Shown here: piece after piece, positions 1-11,929 of the stretch
How positions within the stretch are numbered: the first letter of the stretch is position 1
How the letters are laid out: each line of letters opens with the position of its first letter
NCBI GenBank assembly: GCA_022432975.1
Contig: CM039508.1
Coordinates: 16,480,609-16,544,608, forward strand
DNA length: 64,000 bases
Source of the DNA: Begonia masoniana
Taxonomy: Eukaryota > Streptophyta > Magnoliopsida > Cucurbitales > Begoniaceae
Reading direction: 5' to 3'
Position numbers and translations under genes: made by a program
Notes under the pieces: model-generated
What the model was told of the DNA's origin: nothing
Database searches by the model: none
What the model saw: the letters and a program-made list of their open reading frames with translations, nothing else

Positions 1-2150
1 TATTCTTAAGTGTTCAGCATGGTCAGCTTCTGTCCGTGAGTATATAAGAATATCATCTATGAATATAATCACAAACTTATCCAAATATTCACGAAACACT
101 CTGTTCATCAAATCCATAAAAGCTGCAGGTGCATTGGTTAACCCAAACGACATCACAAGGAATTCATAATGTCCATAACGGGTCCTAAAAGCTGTCTTAG
201 GTACATCTTCCTTCTTAACCTTCAGTTGGTAGTACTCCGAACGCAAGTCAATCTTTGAAAGCACCTTAGCTCCTTGCAATTGGTCAAACAAGTCGTCAAT
301 TCGGGGCAAGAGATATTTATTCTTAATTGTCAACTTGTTCAGTTCTCGGTAATCTATGCACATCCTTAGGGAACCATCTTTCTTCTTAACGAATAACACA
401 GGTTCACCCCAGGGAGAACTACTAGAGCGTATGAATCCCTTGTCTACTAGTTCCTGTAGTTGGACTTTTAACTCCTTTAGTTCAACAGGTGCCATGCGAT
501 AAGGATTCCTAGATACGGGTAATGCCTTGGGATATGTATCAATTACAAATTCTATTTCTCTATCAGGTGGTAATCCTGGCAAATCATCCAAAAATGCTTC
601 AGGGAAATCTCGAACTATAGGAATATCTTGTAATTCTATCTTGTTCCTCACCCGAGTATCCATTACACTAGCTAGGTAACTTTCACAGCCATCATTCAAT
701 ATCCGTTGAGTCTCTAGCGAGGAAATAATCGGTATCTTACTTATTTTTGGTATAGTTTGGAAGGTATACCGATCTCCATTAGGGGGTCGAAACTCGACTA
801 ATCCAGACCTACAACTTATCGTGGCATAATGTCTGGATAACCAATCTATTTCTAATATAACTTCATATCCCTTCATGTCAACTACAATCAGTTCTACATA
901 TAACTTATTATCTCCTAAGAACACAATATCGCCTTTCAAAATCTGCTCAGAATACAAGGACTTTCCTGATGGTAACATCACACTATATGGCCTATCAGCT
1001 GGTAAGTATTTTAACTTATGCTTACACGCAAATAAGGTTGCAATAAATGAGTGTGTGGCTCCCGTGTCTATAAGTGTATAAGCAGAAATACCATAGATCA
1101 TAATTGTACCTGTTATGACCGTATGCTGCATGGTATCTTCATCTTCCATCATAGCAAAGACTCGGGGCATTACTCTTGCTCGGTTTGGATCAGGTGGCAT
1201 GGGGCAGTCTCTGACTATATGTCCAACTTTATCACACCTGAAGCATCGGCCAGAATGCAACTTGCATTCGCCATGGTGGTTCTTCTGGCAGTTGGAGCAT
1301 AGAGGGGCCAATGGTCATTTTCCCTTCCCTTGGTCTTCATTTGGATTGAAGGGTCTCTTTATACCTTGCTGTTGTTGTTGTGGTCCCCTGTTCTGTTGCG
1401 GCTGCCATCCTTTGTTCTGACGTGGTGGCGGCTGATTTCCTTCGTGAATTTCCTTGGCTGCTCATGCTGTGCATATGCTGTCATTTCAGCCTCTTCCAGC
1501 TCCAAGGCCTTAGCCGTCACTTCACCATAAGGTACATTGTGTATTCCAGCAGTCTTTACTTTCATGTAAAAACTCGGCTTCAGTCCTTGAACAAATTGGT
1601 AAGTCCTTTCCTCATCATCCTCAACCAATCGGGGAGCAAACCGTGATAAAGCATCAAATTTGCATATGTAATCCGTCACAGAGCCAGTTTGTCGCAGATT
1701 CATGAACTCCTTCTTCTTGTTGGCCCGGACAGTCCTATTGAAGTACTTGTCAAAGAAAGTAGTCTTAAACATTTCCCAGGTCATAGCTCCTGCATTAGCG
1801 GTGTTCTGGATTGAATCCCACCAATGCCTTGTACTCAATTCCAAATGAAAGACAGCATATGTGACCTTATCTCCTTCGTCAACCTTTGCATACTTAAACA
1901 TGTCCTCCATCTTTCGAACCCATTCCTCAGCATAAATAAGATCTGAAACATGTCCATTAAATACCGGGGGTCGAAGCCAGTGGAAACGCTCACCCCCATG
2001 ATCATGAGTTGCATTAGTACTGGAGCTGCCTTGTTCCTCTCTAACAGTCATCAGCTGTTCGATCTGGCGAGATTGGCGCATGACCAACTCTGTCAACTGA
2101 GCAATGTCATTGCTATCCTCATTGGTCTCTCTCTACTGACCTCTAACCAT
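1..2150 (-). pseudogene. Element A: Tekay/Del-like Ty3/gypsy gag-pol, 5' part, decayed
   Basis: Read on the minus strand this is the front of a chromovirus polyprotein. Gag (about 2096 to 1359) has the retrotransposon_gag fold signature with a WWDS motif. A CCHC knuckle ([15 protein letters not shown]) lies at about 1204-1246. The aspartic protease active site ([10 protein letters not shown]) is at about 1040-1090, and reverse transcriptase fills about 690 to 1, with an intact FIDDILIYS catalytic motif at about 38-63. RNase H and integrase lie beyond the left window edge. I place the start at the ATG at 2150, just after a putative leader intron; the sixth codon is TAG (2135-2133). A frameshift near 1400 separates gag from the knuckle. 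The wording resembles elements G and H, which supports the Tekay/Del lineage. The copy looks non-functional but moderately young. Confidence 0.9.
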
Positions 2151-2159
2151 TTGAGATTC

Positions 2160-2222
2160 CTAAACAAATAGTTATAGATACATCTTAACTTAATAACATT
2201 TACTGAAATCATAAATACTTAC
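2160..2222 (-). other. Putative mini-intron in leader of element A
   Basis: Between the PBS and the gag ATG the minus strand reads CAACTGTAAGT at the donor side and TATTTGTTTAG|G at the acceptor side, 63 nt apart. The same layout, with nearly the same length, occurs in elements F, G and H. Splicing is inferred from sequence only. Confidence 0.45.
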
Positions 2223-2296
2223 AGTTGCTGGAGTGTACTCAGATGGCAATCTGTGCTGGGACGCAGTCTGCAGAATTGATTTTAGAACCCGGTTTT

Positions 2297-2308
2297 GCTC
2301 TGATACCA
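2297..2308 (-). other. Primer-binding site of element A (tRNA-iMet)
   Basis: The minus strand reads TGGTATCAGAGC, the exact complement of the 3' end of plant initiator-Met tRNA including CCA. It lies 5 bp inside the LTR end, as expected for the minus-strand primer site. Confidence 0.95.
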
Positions 2309-2694
2309 TAATTGTAACGACCCCAATTGGAGTCACCACCTAATTCATAATTTAACCTCTGAATCATCTTGGTCTTACTTTCTACACTTTGTTCATTATT
2401 TATGTTATTATTTTTGTTTAAAAAAAAAGATACCTCTTGAACTCCATCTACCGATGGAAAGAAAACTCACATCAACCGATGGTCACGTGCCCACCACGCG
2501 ACACATCTCACCCCATCTAGTGAAAGGCATCTACCGGTGATCATGGACCTTATACGTGTCCAAAAGACGTCGCTCGATCTCGAACATCTATCGCCAGATG
2601 TCCACAACTTTAAGCTACATCGACCAGTGGTCATGTGCGCCTCGCGTGACCAGCTAAAACGTTACTCGAGCACTAAACGACAAGGAATTATTCA

Positions 2695-3080
2695 CATCAT
2701 CCGGTAACTAGGCGACAAAACTATACTTAAATCTTCCGATAGCTTAAACACACTACATCTACCGGTCACTGGACGACGAAATAACATTTACATCATCCGG
2801 TAACCTAAATATACTTCATCTGCCGGTCACTGGATGACAAAATAGCACTCTCATCATTCGATAGCTTAAACACACTACATCTACCGGTCACTGGACAACG
2901 AAATAACATTTACATCATCCGGTAACCTAAATATACTTCATCTGCCAGTCACTGGATGACAAAATAGCACTCTCATCATCCGATAGCTTAAACACACTAC
3001 ATCTACCGGTCACTGGACGACGAAATAACATTTACATCATCTGGTAACCTAAATATACTTCATCTGTCGGTGGATGCAAC
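2695..3080. repeat. 61-bp tandem repeat in LTR A, alternating A/B monomers
   Basis: Monomer starts fall at 2756, 2817, 2878, 2939, 3000 and 3061, exactly 61 bp apart. Two monomer types alternate, giving a 122-bp higher-order unit. Type A contains CCGGTCACTGGACGAC followed by GAAATAACATTTACA; type B contains CCGGTCACTGGATGAC. The module recurs in other LTR families in the window. Confidence 0.9.
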
Positions 3081-3707
3081 ACTTAACATATTCCGATAGC
3101 TTGACATCTATCGGGGAATGCAAATATACACAGACTCCAAACTTCGATGACTCATCACTCTTATAGATAAAAGACAGAAACTTATCCAGAATTCTTATGG
3201 CGGAAGACTTAGTTAGATAACATGTTCTATATCCTTATAGACATTCACAAACTCAGTAATTAAACCAGACAATCATAAAATCCAGTATTCAAAGGAAAAA
3301 TCTCATTTTACTTGAACATCAGTTTATCTTAAATCTTACTGACACTTTATGAGCTTAACTACGGGTCATATTTCGCCTGCCAGCCACAGACTTCCACCCT
3401 GAGCACCATCCTGCAACCGGGCTTAGACATCATCACAGAATTTTGAATCCTCACCTGCTAAATCTTCACCTACATCATAAGGTTTAAACTATAAGCCTAA
3501 TATTTAGTAAGGAATGCAATACTAACAAGTATGCATGAATGCTCATTTTGAGAAACAAATGCTCATGAATCTTTTCTTGTTCGTATTCATACCCAAAATC
3601 TCCATTCTTATTCATCATTCGTATTCATCGTTCATAATCATCATTCATGTTCATCATTGATATTCATCATTCATATTCACCAATCATATTCCTCGTTCAT
3701 GTTGTGT

Positions 3708-3840
3708 GGATTAAGAGAGGATTTGTGCCAGTAAAGGGGGTTGACAGTGAGAGTGTACATAGTCCCTTGCGGGTCGTAATCATGGTCCTTCCTTTTGGAC
3801 AGTGACATACGTCAAACCACCCCCAACCCTCACTTAATTC
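3708..3840 (-). other. Long inverted repeat in LTR A
   Basis: The outer arm GGATTAAGAGAGG (3708-3720) pairs imperfectly with CCCTCACTTAATT (3827-3839). An inner G-rich arm (GGGGGTTGACA) faces GTCAAACCACCCCC. The same nested arrangement sits at the equivalent place in LTRs M and U. Confidence 0.6.
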
Positions 3841-4824
3841 ATGTTGCATAAGTTTTACATCATTATCTTGGTCATGAGGAAAACGTGCTCTTAAAAACAT
3901 TTCCATATGCATAAAAACATTCATGATGCATGGACATGGGAACTCTTAATTCATCAAGCTACAGAATAGTGCATTCATCCGTCGTGAAATCATATCATTA
4001 GTTAAACATCAACATAAGTAACAGGCAGTAGCTTAAATAACTTCTAATTATCGTATCAGTTTCTACCTAGCATCCTTGTGATGTAGAGCCCTAATGGCCC
4101 GGAATCCTACACATTCACTTACCTGGTTTCCTTAGCAACTGAACTCCTTTTCTTCAGACTTCTTCACCTAAAACATTTACATTGCAGTAGTTAAAACAAA
4201 ATCATAATAGTCCTAATCACTAGCCACCCTAGAGTCTAATAGCTTAAATCATTCCCGAATCCCTTAGTCTAATTTCTCTGTACACAGTCTGAAATAAAAA
4301 AAAACCATAACAGCTAGATTCAACTTCGATTAATCAGGATTGGTTATTTTAAGTGTCCAGAATCGATTCGGAATGACATTACTAATCTCGGGTTTTAAAA
4401 TGTCCTTATTATTACTCGGCCATTGAAGAATCCAAAACTTCAACACTTAGCTGAAAACAGAGCTTAACAACTAACAGATAGCTACATTGCCAAACTCGTA
4501 CCTCGAGCACAAAGTAGCCGAGAGGTAAGCAAGGAAACCGATCGTCGAAGGAGGGATTTCTCGTTGACAGAGAGCGATAGCTCGGAAGAGAAAATCGCCG
4601 AGAGTAATGACGGCTACAGTGAGGTTTAATTGGTGTTTGAATCCTTTCCATTTTCTTTAAATACTGGTCTCAATCTTCCATTATTACAACTTTGCCACTC
4701 AACCTAGTTTAAATCCACATGTAATTAATTAAGCTTGGCATAAAATTCTAAATCGTGAAGATTGAATAATCATGACCGTTAATACAGTTAGGAAATCACC
4801 TAGTTGAAGTTGTCGGGTGTTACA

Positions 4825-6429
4825 CCACCGGTCGCTAAACGACAAATTACATTCTACATCATCCGATGAATTTAACACCCGACATCCACCGGTCACAAAA
4901 CGACAAATTTTCTACTTATATCTTCCGATGGCTTCCACTGAAGACATCTTCCGATGGACAACAGAACAACAACTCAGCATCTGCCGATAGACATCGTCTA
5001 TCAATAGAGAACAGAGCGACATTTCAACTACTCCTTGCTATGCAAACACAACTCTGACTACGAAAAGAAATTTACTTACTTCACTGAAACCATTCAGAAA
5101 CAATTCAAATCATTGCATTACTCAAGATCCAGTAAGAACCAACATTAAAACTAATACTATTATCAGAAAAATCTCAAAGACGTATTCAAAATATTGAAAC
5201 TACTACTGTCATGAAATCTCAACACACTCAAATTGAAACATTGTCAACTAAACCTTCACACCAACAGACTTCAGTTAAACCGCCTCATCAGGATACCAAA
5301 GCGTGGCATGAATGTGCTTCAACAACTCTGCCTATTCCTCAGTAAATTCAGAGAACTCTCCAGTAGTTACCTCAACACCTACATCACAAAACTAATCTAT
5401 TAGCCTAATGCTAAGCAAGTAAAACAATAATGAAATGATATGATGAAATATAAAATCTAAACATGCAGTTTCTACTTTCTCATCTCAGTTGTACATTCGT
5501 TCGTTTACTGATCTAACCCCCCTGTGAAATTGGGAGTTGGATCACTCCTCCCAAAGTATAAATATCCACTGACTCATTAAGGGGCGGATTACTTCCCTTA
5601 ACAGTAAATCTGATTCACATAGCTGTTTCTAATCCCCCTGTTCGATGGGAAGCGAATCAAGTTTTCCAAAGTCTAAATATCCACTGTCTCATTAAGGGGC
5701 GAATTACTTCCCTTAACAATAAGTTTGATTCACATAGCTGTTTCATTATGTTCATTCCTTACCATGCCAACATGCATTCAAATTTATTTTCGTATACTTT
5801 TAAAATATGATGCATGACATACTAACACATTCAAGTAAACAAAATCCTAATGTTTTGTGATGTAGGCCCGAAGGCACAAGCATACTTCACTTACCTGGCT
5901 CCTGGAAATTGTCTGGGTGCTAGTTACTTCAGAAATCTGCTCACCTAAGTTCACAACAGAACATAAATCAAACCTTCACTAAACTTCGCCATGAATCAAA
6001 CAAAAGTTCGAGGAATCCAGTTAGAAACTCTACTACCCGAACATTCCCATTTATCACTAAACCCAAACCTTCGCTCAATCTCAGCATCCTCAAAATCCTC
6101 ACATTGTACTCCCTCAGGTATCTAACTGCTATATCATAAGAGAAATGAGGAAAACTTACCTAGATTGAAGCAGAATCGGGTGAGGAAAATCGCCTAGAGA
6201 GCTCGGCTGCTTGAGCTGAAAACCCGAAGAGGAAAAGTATGAAATGGTGGCGGCTACAGTGCATTAAACCCAACCCTCATTCCTTAAATACGTTATCCAC
6301 TTTTGAAAATTTGTAATTTTCTCTAATGCCCTTGTCTAGTCATACAACAACCCTACTTTAATTATTGCCTAATAAAGTGTATACCATTAATAATAAAAGA
6401 GAGCTGGTTCGATAGAATCGGGTGTTACA
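4825..6429 (-). mobile_element. LTR B, partial beta-family LTR interrupted by element A
   Basis: The right end is GGTGTTACA (TG...CA on the minus strand); the left part is cut by LTR A at 4824. It shares with C, G, I and N the sense-strand order: GCC-box AGCCGCC (6249-6255), donor CAG|GTAAGTG at 5894, GCCTTCGGGC hairpin (5866-5875), two TTAAGGG/CCCTTAA hairpins (about 5576-5604 and 5693-5720), TGATGTAG|GTG acceptor at 5379, then CCGRTC-type modules (4828-5000). No adjoining internal domain is seen, so it may be a solo LTR. The right flank CAACA is a candidate TSD, but its partner is off-window. Confidence 0.8.
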
Positions 6430-6708
6430 CAACACTAAACTTCCAGAAATCCAAATTAAATAGTTAACACTAAACATGCAAATTAAGCAGTTAACACTAA
6501 ACATGCATCCACCCCCACACTTAAAAATTGGCAGTGTCCCCACTTCCAAACAAAATGAAGTTTACAGATAACTAACATAAAATTGAGTTCGTAAAAACAA
6601 AAATAAAAACTAGAGATTTAGAACTTCCCTGGTCGTTATGCATCATTCTCTGATTCATCATCAGAGTGTCTCAAGAGTGTTGTTGGGAAATGGGGAAAAA
6701 CGGGGGAT
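6430..6708 (-). other. Athila-like element, non-coding 3' part
   Basis: This stretch downstream of the Athila-like frame contains a CCCCCACACTT-type tract (6500-6516) and direct repeats of AGTTAACACTAAACATGCA (about 6460-6508). No frame is convincing. It is bounded on the left by LTR B. Confidence 0.5.
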
Positions 6709-7344
6709 TTAGCCTTGGATGTCTTGGCAAAGCCGGCTGCTATTGTTGCATCCCTCAACTTTGTGTATTGCCAAAATATCCTGTTTTTTGCGTTTTAAGC
6801 TTTTCACGATCTCTGTCATCTTGTATTGTAGAGTCTCTTGAATATGAAGTTTCTGCTTTAAAGTCTCAATGTCACTTTTGTGCCATTCGAATCTGGTATG
6901 CAAAGATTCCAGGCGATCAAGTATTTTCTGCTAGATGCTGCTATTGCCGGATGATGCTGCAGCTCCGCTTGCGGCATTTTCGTCAGCTTTGGGTTCCCCT
7001 GCTCCCAAACTTTCCGAAGAAATTCGCCTAATAATGGGTGGTGTCATTACTTGACCGGGGGAGAGTTCTTCTTCATCAGCTTCATGCACTACGCGAGCTA
7101 GCTCACATAATCCAGATATTAAAGAGAGAAACAACAGCTGCCCTTTTGGCTTGAGAGCATTTGCACATAAATTTCGATATATCACCAAACCAACATTAAT
7201 TTTTTTGTTTGTCAGAATGCAATAGATTAAAATGGCCCGTTCTCTGGTCACATGCTGGCCGTGAGACGAAGGGAATAAGCGGAGTTTGAGGAAGTGATAC
7301 CATACCTTTGCCTTTGGCAGTAGGGCAAGCCTGGGAATAGAGAT
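6709..7344 (-). pseudogene. Athila-like post-pol ORF, C-terminal half
   Basis: The minus-strand frame enters from the right at the LTR C junction and reads PRLALLPKAKVWYHFLKLR, then HVTRERAILIYCIL and KKINVGLVIYRNLC. This pattern fits the plant 'putative plant transposon protein' domain found downstream of or near pol in Athila/Tat elements. An acidic linker follows, then an in-frame TAG near 6928, and the frame resumes into a charged coiled-coil-like tail (LESLHTRFEW, ETLKQKLHIQETLQYKM). Its N-terminal half is at 11930-12353, separated by the 4.6-kb solo LTR C. The function of this ORF family is not established. Confidence 0.7.
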
Positions 7345-8241
7345 TGTAACACCCGGTTCCATCGAACCGATTTTACCTTGTCATCTAATAGTGTACACTT
7401 TATGGATGAAATTGGGAGAAATATTGATTAGGTTAATGAGTGACTAAGTAAGAGCATAATGGTAAATGGAGATCTATAGTAGATAACGTATTTTAGAGAG
7501 GGTTTAATGAGGTTTAGCCGCCACTGTTTTCTCATTTTCCTTTCTCAGCTTTCAACTCAGCTAAGCAGAGTTCCTCTCGGCGATCTCCCCTCCTATTCTC
7601 TTCAAGCTAGGTGAGTTCTACTTAGATTTCTTGCTACATTGTAACTATCGATGAGTGTGGGGATTTTAAATGTGAGTTTTGAGAATGCTGTAAGTGAGAG
7701 TAAGTTCGGGTTTGGGGCATATCAGGAATGCTTGATGATCTAAGTTCCCAAACTAGTTTCCATATGAGTTCTGGTAGATTTGAGGTTAGATTAGAACGAA
7801 GCTTAACTAATACTCTTTTTACGGCTATAAGTTTGAACAAAACCCGAAGTAGTTTGCAACCAAACTTTTCCAGGAAACCAGGTAAGTAGAGTATGTGTGT
7901 GCCTTCGGGTCTACATCACAAAACAATAGGTTTGTGCTTGTTTGAATGTTTTCTGTATGTCATGAATCATGTTTTGGAAAGAATACGAAAATGAATTTAC
8001 ATGTAATGGCATGGTAAGGTATGAACTGAATGTAACAGATCAGCTGTTAAGGGAACTAATCCGCCCCTTAATTTATGAAGAGGATGTATGACTTTGAGAA
8101 AATTGATCCGCTCCCAATGGAATTTAGGATCAGATCAGTTGTTAAGGGAACTAATCCGCCCCTTAATTTATGAAGATAATGTATGACTTTGGGAAAAATG
8201 ATCCAACTCCCAATGGAACCAAGGGATCAGATCAGAGAAAG

Positions 8242-8570
8242 TGTAACGCCGCCGAACCCACCCCGGCTCGGTGCGCTACTTGGCTCACTCTAACCCCGAT
8301 GGAAACGACGTTTAAAATAATTTTTATAAACCCCAAAACATAAAAAAACGGACACAACGGAATTTAAAGCTAAGTCTCCCGAAGCTCTCTTATGTTATAC
8401 CTAGCTGCCTAGACTCACTAATTTCCCTTAATCATAACCGTTAAGTAACACGGCGTCCTCCCCAAAAATTTTGACAAAGTAACGCCTGAAAGTGGCGCCT
8501 CCAAAATACTAGGTACCTGCAAACGAATCAATCCTCAACCAGATCCAGAATACTCTTACTCAACTATCCA
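8242..8570 (-). mobile_element. Truncated 3' LTR of element D
   Basis: This aligns to 8666-8994 with scattered substitutions. Homology stops at ACTCAACTATCCA, where leader sequence begins, marking the deletion junction. Confidence 0.88.
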
Positions 8571-8650
8571 CTCAACCATTACAGTCGGTGAAGCACGTTG
8601 CATGGCGGCCGACATTGTCAGGTAATCCTTTGAACGAATCGACCACTTTT

Positions 8651-8662
8651 GCTTTGATACCA
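8651..8662 (-). other. Primer-binding site of element D
   Basis: The minus strand reads TGGTATCAAAGC, one mismatch from the tRNA-iMet complement, 3 bp inside the 5' LTR. Confidence 0.85.
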
Positions 8663-8665
8663 TCT

Positions 8666-10313
8666 TGTAATGCCCCCGAACCCACCCCGGCTCAGTGCGC
8701 TACTTGGCTCACTCTAACCCCAATGAAAACGACGTTTAAAATAATTTTTATATACCCCAAAACATAAAAAAACAGACACGACAGAATTTAAAGTTAAGTC
8801 TCCCGAAGCTCTCTTATGTCATATCTAGCTGCCTAGACTCAATAATTTCCCTTAATCCTAACCGTTAAGTACCACAGCGTCCTCTCTGAAAATTTCGATA
8901 AAGTAACGCCTGAAAATGGCGCCTCCAAAATGCTAGGTACCTGCAAACGAATCATTCCTCAACCAGATCCAGAATACTCTTACTCAACTATCCAGCATAC
9001 GAAATCTCCAAATAGTAGTAAAGAGGGAAACTATAATACTAACATCCCTAAGTGAAGAAAAATCCACAGTATAGGACGACACATCACCCCTAACTTAACT
9101 ATTACTTTCCAAACATCAACCAAAAAGAATTATGAATTCCTATCATTTCCATAAACAGAAATCTACAATAAACTATCAAAATACAAAGCCCCACATCCCC
9201 CGAAGACCATGGTTAAGGCGCCCTGACAACTGCCCGCACCGGCATACCCCGTGCGTCTCTGACTGCTTCCAAGTCCTCGCTCACTCATTTGGCTCACCTG
9301 CAACCGTGTCGTTACCTACACTATAGAACACACACACACACGTAAGCTTACGCTTAGTAAGTAAGGGATAACAAATATAAACATGCACACACGACTCTCA
9401 CACAACCATAACACACATCTGAGTCTAGCATGTCACTACCCTATTACCTAGTACACATCTGAGTCTCGCTCCCAAGATGCGTATCCACCCGAGTCTTGCT
9501 TTCAAGATGACACTACCCTAATTACCTATTACACATATGAGTCTCGCTCCCAAAATGTGTATCCACCCGAGTCTCGCTCCCAAGATGGCATTACCCTAAT
9601 TACCTATTACACATCTGAGTCTCGCTCCCAAAATGTGTATCCACCCGAATCTCGCTCCCAAGATGGCACTACCCTAATTACCTATTACACATTTGAGTCT
9701 TGCTCCCAAAATGTGTCTCCCTCCGAGTCTCGCTCCCAAGAGGGCACTACTCAATCACATCTGAGTCTCGCTCCCAAGATGCGTCTTCATCCGAGTCTCA
9801 CTCCCAAGATGGCCCTACACTATTCCCTTACATTCGGAGCTCACATAATCCCTTATGTTTCACACTCAAAACTAGTATTTTTCGCAGTTTGAAACCAATA
9901 ATGCATGTCACACAAATGGTTAACAAAAAACAAGACAAAGCAACCACACAAACAAACAAACAAACAATTCCCTACCGTTTCATGGTGTAGGCCCGAAGGC
10001 AAAACACAAGCAATCCACTACTTACCTGACCGCTCGATTCGTAATGACTCCGATAGCTTCACTAGCTTTATGACCTAAAATAACGAAAACTTAACTTGGT
10101 AAGTTACAAATAAACTCTAAAGGATTTCTAACTAAAACTATTGGTTCATATTTCTTTGACTTTTCAATTTCTCCTTAAGCTTTTGACTTGTCAACCCATA
10201 AAACCTTCATTTTGCTCAACACTTACAACCCTCATCACATATCTCATAGATCTTGAATAATTAACTCCCATAACACTTCTAACTTACACGCTAGGAAAAT
10301 TTCAGGTGTTACA
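8666..10313 (-). mobile_element. 5' LTR of element D
   Basis: 1648 bp, TGTAAT...GTTACA. In sense it has donor CAG|GTAAGTAG (10025), a GCCTTCGGGC hairpin (9991-10000), a 78-bp tandem array (9412-9826), and an acceptor-like TATAGTGTAG|GTAACG at 9316. The 3' quarter resembles the LTRs of F and K. Confidence 0.88.
9412..9826. repeat. ~78-bp tandem repeat in LTR D
   Basis: About five imperfect units are each built around two copies of GAGTCTCGCTCCCAAGATG, followed by an ACTACCCTAATTACCTATTA stretch. The array sits inside the putative LTR intron, where other LTRs have TTAAGGG hairpin repeats. Confidence 0.8.
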
Positions 10314-10805
10314 GAAAGAACGTGAATGCAACTGAGATGTGAAAGTAGAAACAACATGACTAGGATTTATGTTTCAACATATCATTTCATTATTGCTTTA
10401 CTTACTTAGCATTAGGCTAATAGATGAGTTTTGTGATGTAGGTGAAGAAACTTCAGCAGGTGGGTTCTCTGAGTATGTTGAGGACTAGGCTGGTTGGAGG
10501 AGTACATTCACGCATCGACTTGACAATCTGATGAGGCGGTTTAACTAATGTTAGTAGGTGTGAAAGTCTAGTTATCAATGGTTCAGTTTTGGTATGCTAA
10601 GAATTTTAATGACAGTAGGAGTTTAATCATTTTTATTAATTTTGGAGCTTTTCTGTTTATGAAAACACGATCTGGTTTTAGTTGTAGATTGTTATTCTAG
10701 ATTTATAAAGTTGTGGAATTATGTTTCTTTTTAAATAGTTGTTGTTAAAATTTACAAGTTCTTTTAGTAGGCAGAGTTGTCTATTTGTTTAGAGTGTTAC
10801 TGTTC

Positions 10806-10975
10806 ACCGGTGGATGTAGTCTATCGGTGGATGTAATCTATCGGTGGACGTAGTCTATCGGTGGATGTAACCTATCAGTGGACATAGTCTATCAGTGGAC
10901 GTAATCTATCGATGGATGTAACCTATCGGTGGACGTAGTCTATCGGTGGACGTAGTCTATCAGTGGATGTAAGTA
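10806..10975. repeat. 17-bp tandem repeat in LTR C
   Basis: Ten units of ATCGGTGGATGTAATCT type with substitutions run without spacing. They sit next to the 38-bp array and are made of the same GGTGGATG motif. Confidence 0.88.
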
Positions 10976-10983
10976 ATAGGTTT

Positions 10984-11556
10984 TTGTCGTTTTATGATCG
11001 GTGGATGCGAGTAATAGATTTTTGTCGTTTTGTGATCGGTAGATGTGGGTAATGGATTTTTGTCGTTTTGTGATCGGTAGATGTGGGTAATGGATTTTTG
11101 TCGTTTTGTGATCGGTAGATGTGGGTAATGGATTTTTGTCGTTTTGTGATCGGTAGATGTGGGTAATGGATTTTTGTCGTTTTGTGATCGGTAGATGTGG
11201 GTAATGGATTTTTGTCGTTTTGTGATCGGTAGATGTGGGTAATGGATTTTTGTCGTTTTGTGATCGGTAGATGTGGGTAATGGATTTTTGTCGTTTTGTG
11301 ATCGGTAGATGTGGGTAATGGATTTTTGTCGTTTTGTGATCGGTAGATGTGGGTAATGGATTTTTGTCGTTTTGTGATCGGTAGATGTGGGTAATGGATT
11401 TTTGTCGTTTTGTGATCGGTAGATGTGGGTAATGGATTTTTGTCGTTTTGTGATCGGTAGATGTGGGTAATGGATTTGTGATCGGTAGATGTGGGTAATG
11501 GATTTTTGTCGTTTTGTGATCGGTAGATGTGGGTAATGGATTTTTGTCGTTTTGTG
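10984..11556. repeat. 38-bp minisatellite in LTR C
   Basis: About 15 units begin GATCGGTAGATGTGGG and end TTTTTGTCGTTTTGT; one unit near 11477 is shortened. The inner copies are almost identical. On the minus strand the unit reads CCGATCACAAAACGAC, a variant of the CCGRTCACTRRACGAC core, so the unit looks like the first part of the 61-bp monomer. Confidence 0.92.
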
Positions 11557-11929
11557 AGCGGTAGATGTGAGAAGTCGACTTGTCGTTCGGCTGACGTGAG
11601 CGGTGGATGTTGGTAACAAAAGATGCCTTTTGTTTCTGCTTCTGCCGCTGACACTGTTTAGCGGTGGATGCCTTTTGTCTTTGTTTCTACCGCTGGAACT
11701 GTCCAGCGGTAGAGGTGTTATGTTTTCTTTTGTCTTCTTTCAACCAACGGTCTTTAATATTTTAATTATTTAATGTATGTCGTTTTATACAAATATTTTC
11801 CGCTGCAAGTTTTTACGTTTAAGGATAAAATTTTTATTTTGAATGAAATTTTAAGTTTTTCTCAAAATGTCGTAGTTCGGTTCAGTATTATGTGAGGTGA
11901 GCCGAGTTTATATAATTCAGGGCGTTACA

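Larger units (their letters stand above)
2314..4824 (-). mobile_element. LTR A, 5' LTR of element A (2.5-kb alpha family)
   Basis: The block begins TGTAACGACCCC and ends TGTCGGGTGTTACA, giving TGTAAC/GTTACA terminal inverted repeats, and abuts the PBS. Its relatives are solo LTRs M and U. In the sense direction (right to left) it carries a TATTTAAA-like box near 4664, a donor-like CAG|GTAAGT at 4122, a GGCCATTAGGGC hairpin at about 4088-4099, a long inverted repeat (3708-3840), an acceptor-like TGATGTAG|GTGAAG at 3470, and a 61-bp tandem array (2695-3080). The outer LTR end at 4824 abuts LTR B. The partner LTR is outside the window, so the TSD (right copy CCACC) cannot be confirmed. Confidence 0.9.
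8242..10313 (-). mobile_element. Element D: internally deleted LTR element
   Basis: A perfect TSD GAAAG (8237-8241 and 10314-10318) bounds the insertion. From right to left it contains a full 5' LTR (8666-10313, TGTAAT...GTTACA), a PBS, about 80 bp of leader, and then directly a 329-bp 3'-LTR fragment (8242-8570) matching 8666-8994. All of gag-pol and most of the 3' LTR are therefore missing. The leader (GACAATGTCGGCCGCCATGC) matches those of elements F and H. Confidence 0.9.
7345..11929 (+). mobile_element. Solo LTR C (beta family), split by element D
   Basis: It starts TGTAACACCCGG (7345) and ends GGGCGTTACA (11929), with a perfect 5-bp TSD GAGAT (7340-7344 and 11930-11934). Without D it is about 2.5 kb. 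It carries AGCCGCC (7516-7522), donor CAG|GTAAGT (intron start 7882), a GCCTTCGGGT hairpin (7901-7910), two TTAAGGG/CCCTTAA hairpins (about 8046-8070 and 8142-8166), TGATGTAG|GTG acceptor (10441), then the 17-bp and 38-bp arrays. No PBS or internal region follows, so it is a true solo LTR. Its insertion split an Athila-like ORF. Confidence 0.93.

Noticed and set aside
7634..7840. Small frames inside LTR C, and similar ones inside LTRs G, I, M, N and U
   Set aside because: Short, not conserved between related LTRs, and located in regulatory or leader sequence.
10984..11556. CRISPR-like array (38-bp units)
   Set aside because: Units are contiguous with no unique spacers, and the setting is a plant LTR.
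10960..11654. Two overlapping ~220-codon minus-strand frames of repeated units
   Set aside because: They result from the 38-bp minisatellite read in two frames; the LTR C context explains the sequence.
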